In this document: positions 63,139 through 64,000 of the stretch, one piece after another
Position numbering within the stretch: the first letter of the stretch is position 1
Layout: every line of letters starts with the position of its first letter
NCBI GenBank assembly: GCA_036924285.1
Contig: JAYKYS010000004.1
Span: 19,624,001 to 19,688,000, forward strand
Length of the DNA stretch: 64,000 bases
Direction of reading: 5' to 3'
From: Asterella californica
Lineage: Eukaryota; Streptophyta; Marchantiopsida; Marchantiales; Aytoniaceae
Position numbers and translations under genes: made by a program
The notes under the pieces: model-generated
Told to the model about the DNA's origin: nothing
The model's database searches: none
Seen by the model: only the letters and a program-made list of their open reading frames with translations

Positions 63139-63277
63139 ACTTACACCAGGGTCCACCCATGCGAATTCGAAAGGCGGTCGTGTAACGTTGAAGACGATTG
63201 TAATGCGAACTGGCTTTTGTGCCAATCACAGTGGAGTGGCCCACAGGGAGAGATAAACGTTTTACCCCTGGTGTAAA
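63139..63277. repeat. Short inverted-repeat-bounded segment (MITE-like)
   Basis: TTACACCAGGG (from 63141) is mirrored by CCCTGGTGTAA (to about 63277), about 135 bp apart. No clear target duplication was found. Confidence 0.5.
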
Positions 63278-63545
63278 TCAACCGATTTATCTTGTTTTTA
63301 ACACCAAAAACAGAAGGAAGTGCAAAAGTCTCGCATTTCCAAATGCACCATTGCATGAATGTAAAAAAATGAACTATTTGTTATAAATTTTACACTTCTA
63401 CTTATAATCAACAGAGATAGACAAAAATTACACGCATTCTTGAACTGAATTTTGCACTCCAATTAATTTCCGTCATTTTGTGTAAAATTTTGCACCTATA
63501 TGAAAAATAAAAATTCTTGGCTCGAATTGAACTTTGCACCTCTGT

Positions 63546-63576
63546 GCGCTGCACAGAGAGCGCTGCACAGAGAGCG
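63546..63576. repeat. 14-bp tandem duplication
   Basis: GCGCTGCACAGAGA occurs at 63546-63559 and 63560-63573, followed by GCG. Confidence 0.9.
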
Positions 63577-64000
63577 TTTTGATGCCTTGTCAATAACACT
63601 CATGAACCTCAACACCATCATGAGGAGACGAGGATTCAGAAAACCAAGAATATCGATTGAACGAAGTACAAGCGAGCAAACTCACCGAATTTCCAAGCCA
63701 TAATTGTTGTCATTTCTTTCACACGGAAGTGAGCAGGCACGAAGTTATAAACGGGGTACTTTGACTTACTTGGAGATCAACTGAATTCCTGAACTCAGTA
63801 ATCTTTAAACCAACAAAACCTTTTCCATTCGGATCCAGACAGGCGCATTTTATACGTACCACGAGGGACGTAAAAAAAGATAATATTCTAATACTCCAGC
63901 TCAAGAGTACCACTGATTGAACGATCCAGCAGTGAAGCTCTGACGGTGAGTGACCAAGGGTCCAAATGATCGATAGTAGAAAGACTTGGACTAGAGTTGC

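Larger units (their letters stand above)
60700..64000. other. Intergenic region downstream to window end
   Basis: I see no gene with family resemblance; open frames (60705-60914, 61312-61545, 62650-62913 and 63141-63356) are short and unrelated to known families. It contains a small inverted-repeat pair and a short tandem repeat (listed next). It probably includes the promoter region of the peroxidase at its left edge. Confidence 0.5.

Overview
The window is nuclear DNA of a land plant. Genes have GT-AG introns, there is a plastid-targeted enolase, a class III peroxidase and a plant-type LEA/TMEM205 fusion, and the spacers are AT-rich and filled with MULE-type and Ty1/copia-type elements. The style (single-exon, divergent COMT-like genes in tandem; few-intron housekeeping genes) would suit a bryophyte such as a liverwort, but this is an impression and not proven by the sequence.

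Layout. 1-3.8 kb: plastid enolase gene (+, 7 exons, 479 codons). 3.8-8.5 kb: AT-rich spacer with decayed repeats. 8.6-9.7 kb: an unrecognised, possibly broken locus. 10.3-13.4 kb: a four-exon gene (-) fusing a long LEA-like region to a TMEM205-like (DUF4149) membrane domain, with a TATA box and ACGT (ABRE/G-box) elements upstream. 14.5-25.5 kb: an 11-kb MULE-like transposon (element A) with 168-bp terminal inverted repeats and a perfect 10-bp target duplication. It holds a broken MULE transposase with a SWIM zinc finger, two RPA70-like OB-fold genes in opposite orientation, a captured multi-exon FCP1-like phosphatase gene (-), and quasi-palindromic tandem arrays. 28.4-29.5 kb and 52.6-53.7 kb: two intact single-exon O-methyltransferase-like genes (-), about 96% identical, within a segmental duplication. 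31-36.7 kb: a second, older MULE (element B) in the opposite orientation, whose left terminal repeat has been split by an inversion. 39.3-46.7 kb: a third TIR element (D) containing a broken Ty1/copia retrotransposon, itself holding a GC-rich tandem-repeat island. 47.4-48.2 kb: a short MITE-like relative (E). 48-52 kb: AT-rich spacer with strong hairpins. 55.6-55.9 kb: an LTR with a tRNA-Met-type primer-binding site. 58.8-60.5 kb: class III peroxidase gene (-, 4 exons). 60.6-64 kb: spacer.

Six of the calls are independent working-gene candidates or close to it: enolase, LEA-TMEM205, the two OMT-like genes, the peroxidase and possibly the 8.6-kb locus. The rest is transposon-derived. The most unusual material is the MULE family A/B/D/E: the members share ends of the form CAG-N-(A/T)-ATTT-(A/G)-CTTGA, about 30-bp-spaced repeats of the CTTGATC/CTTGAAC core inside the TIR, and 9-10-bp target duplications. 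The large members A and B carry RPA-like single-stranded-DNA-binding protein genes.
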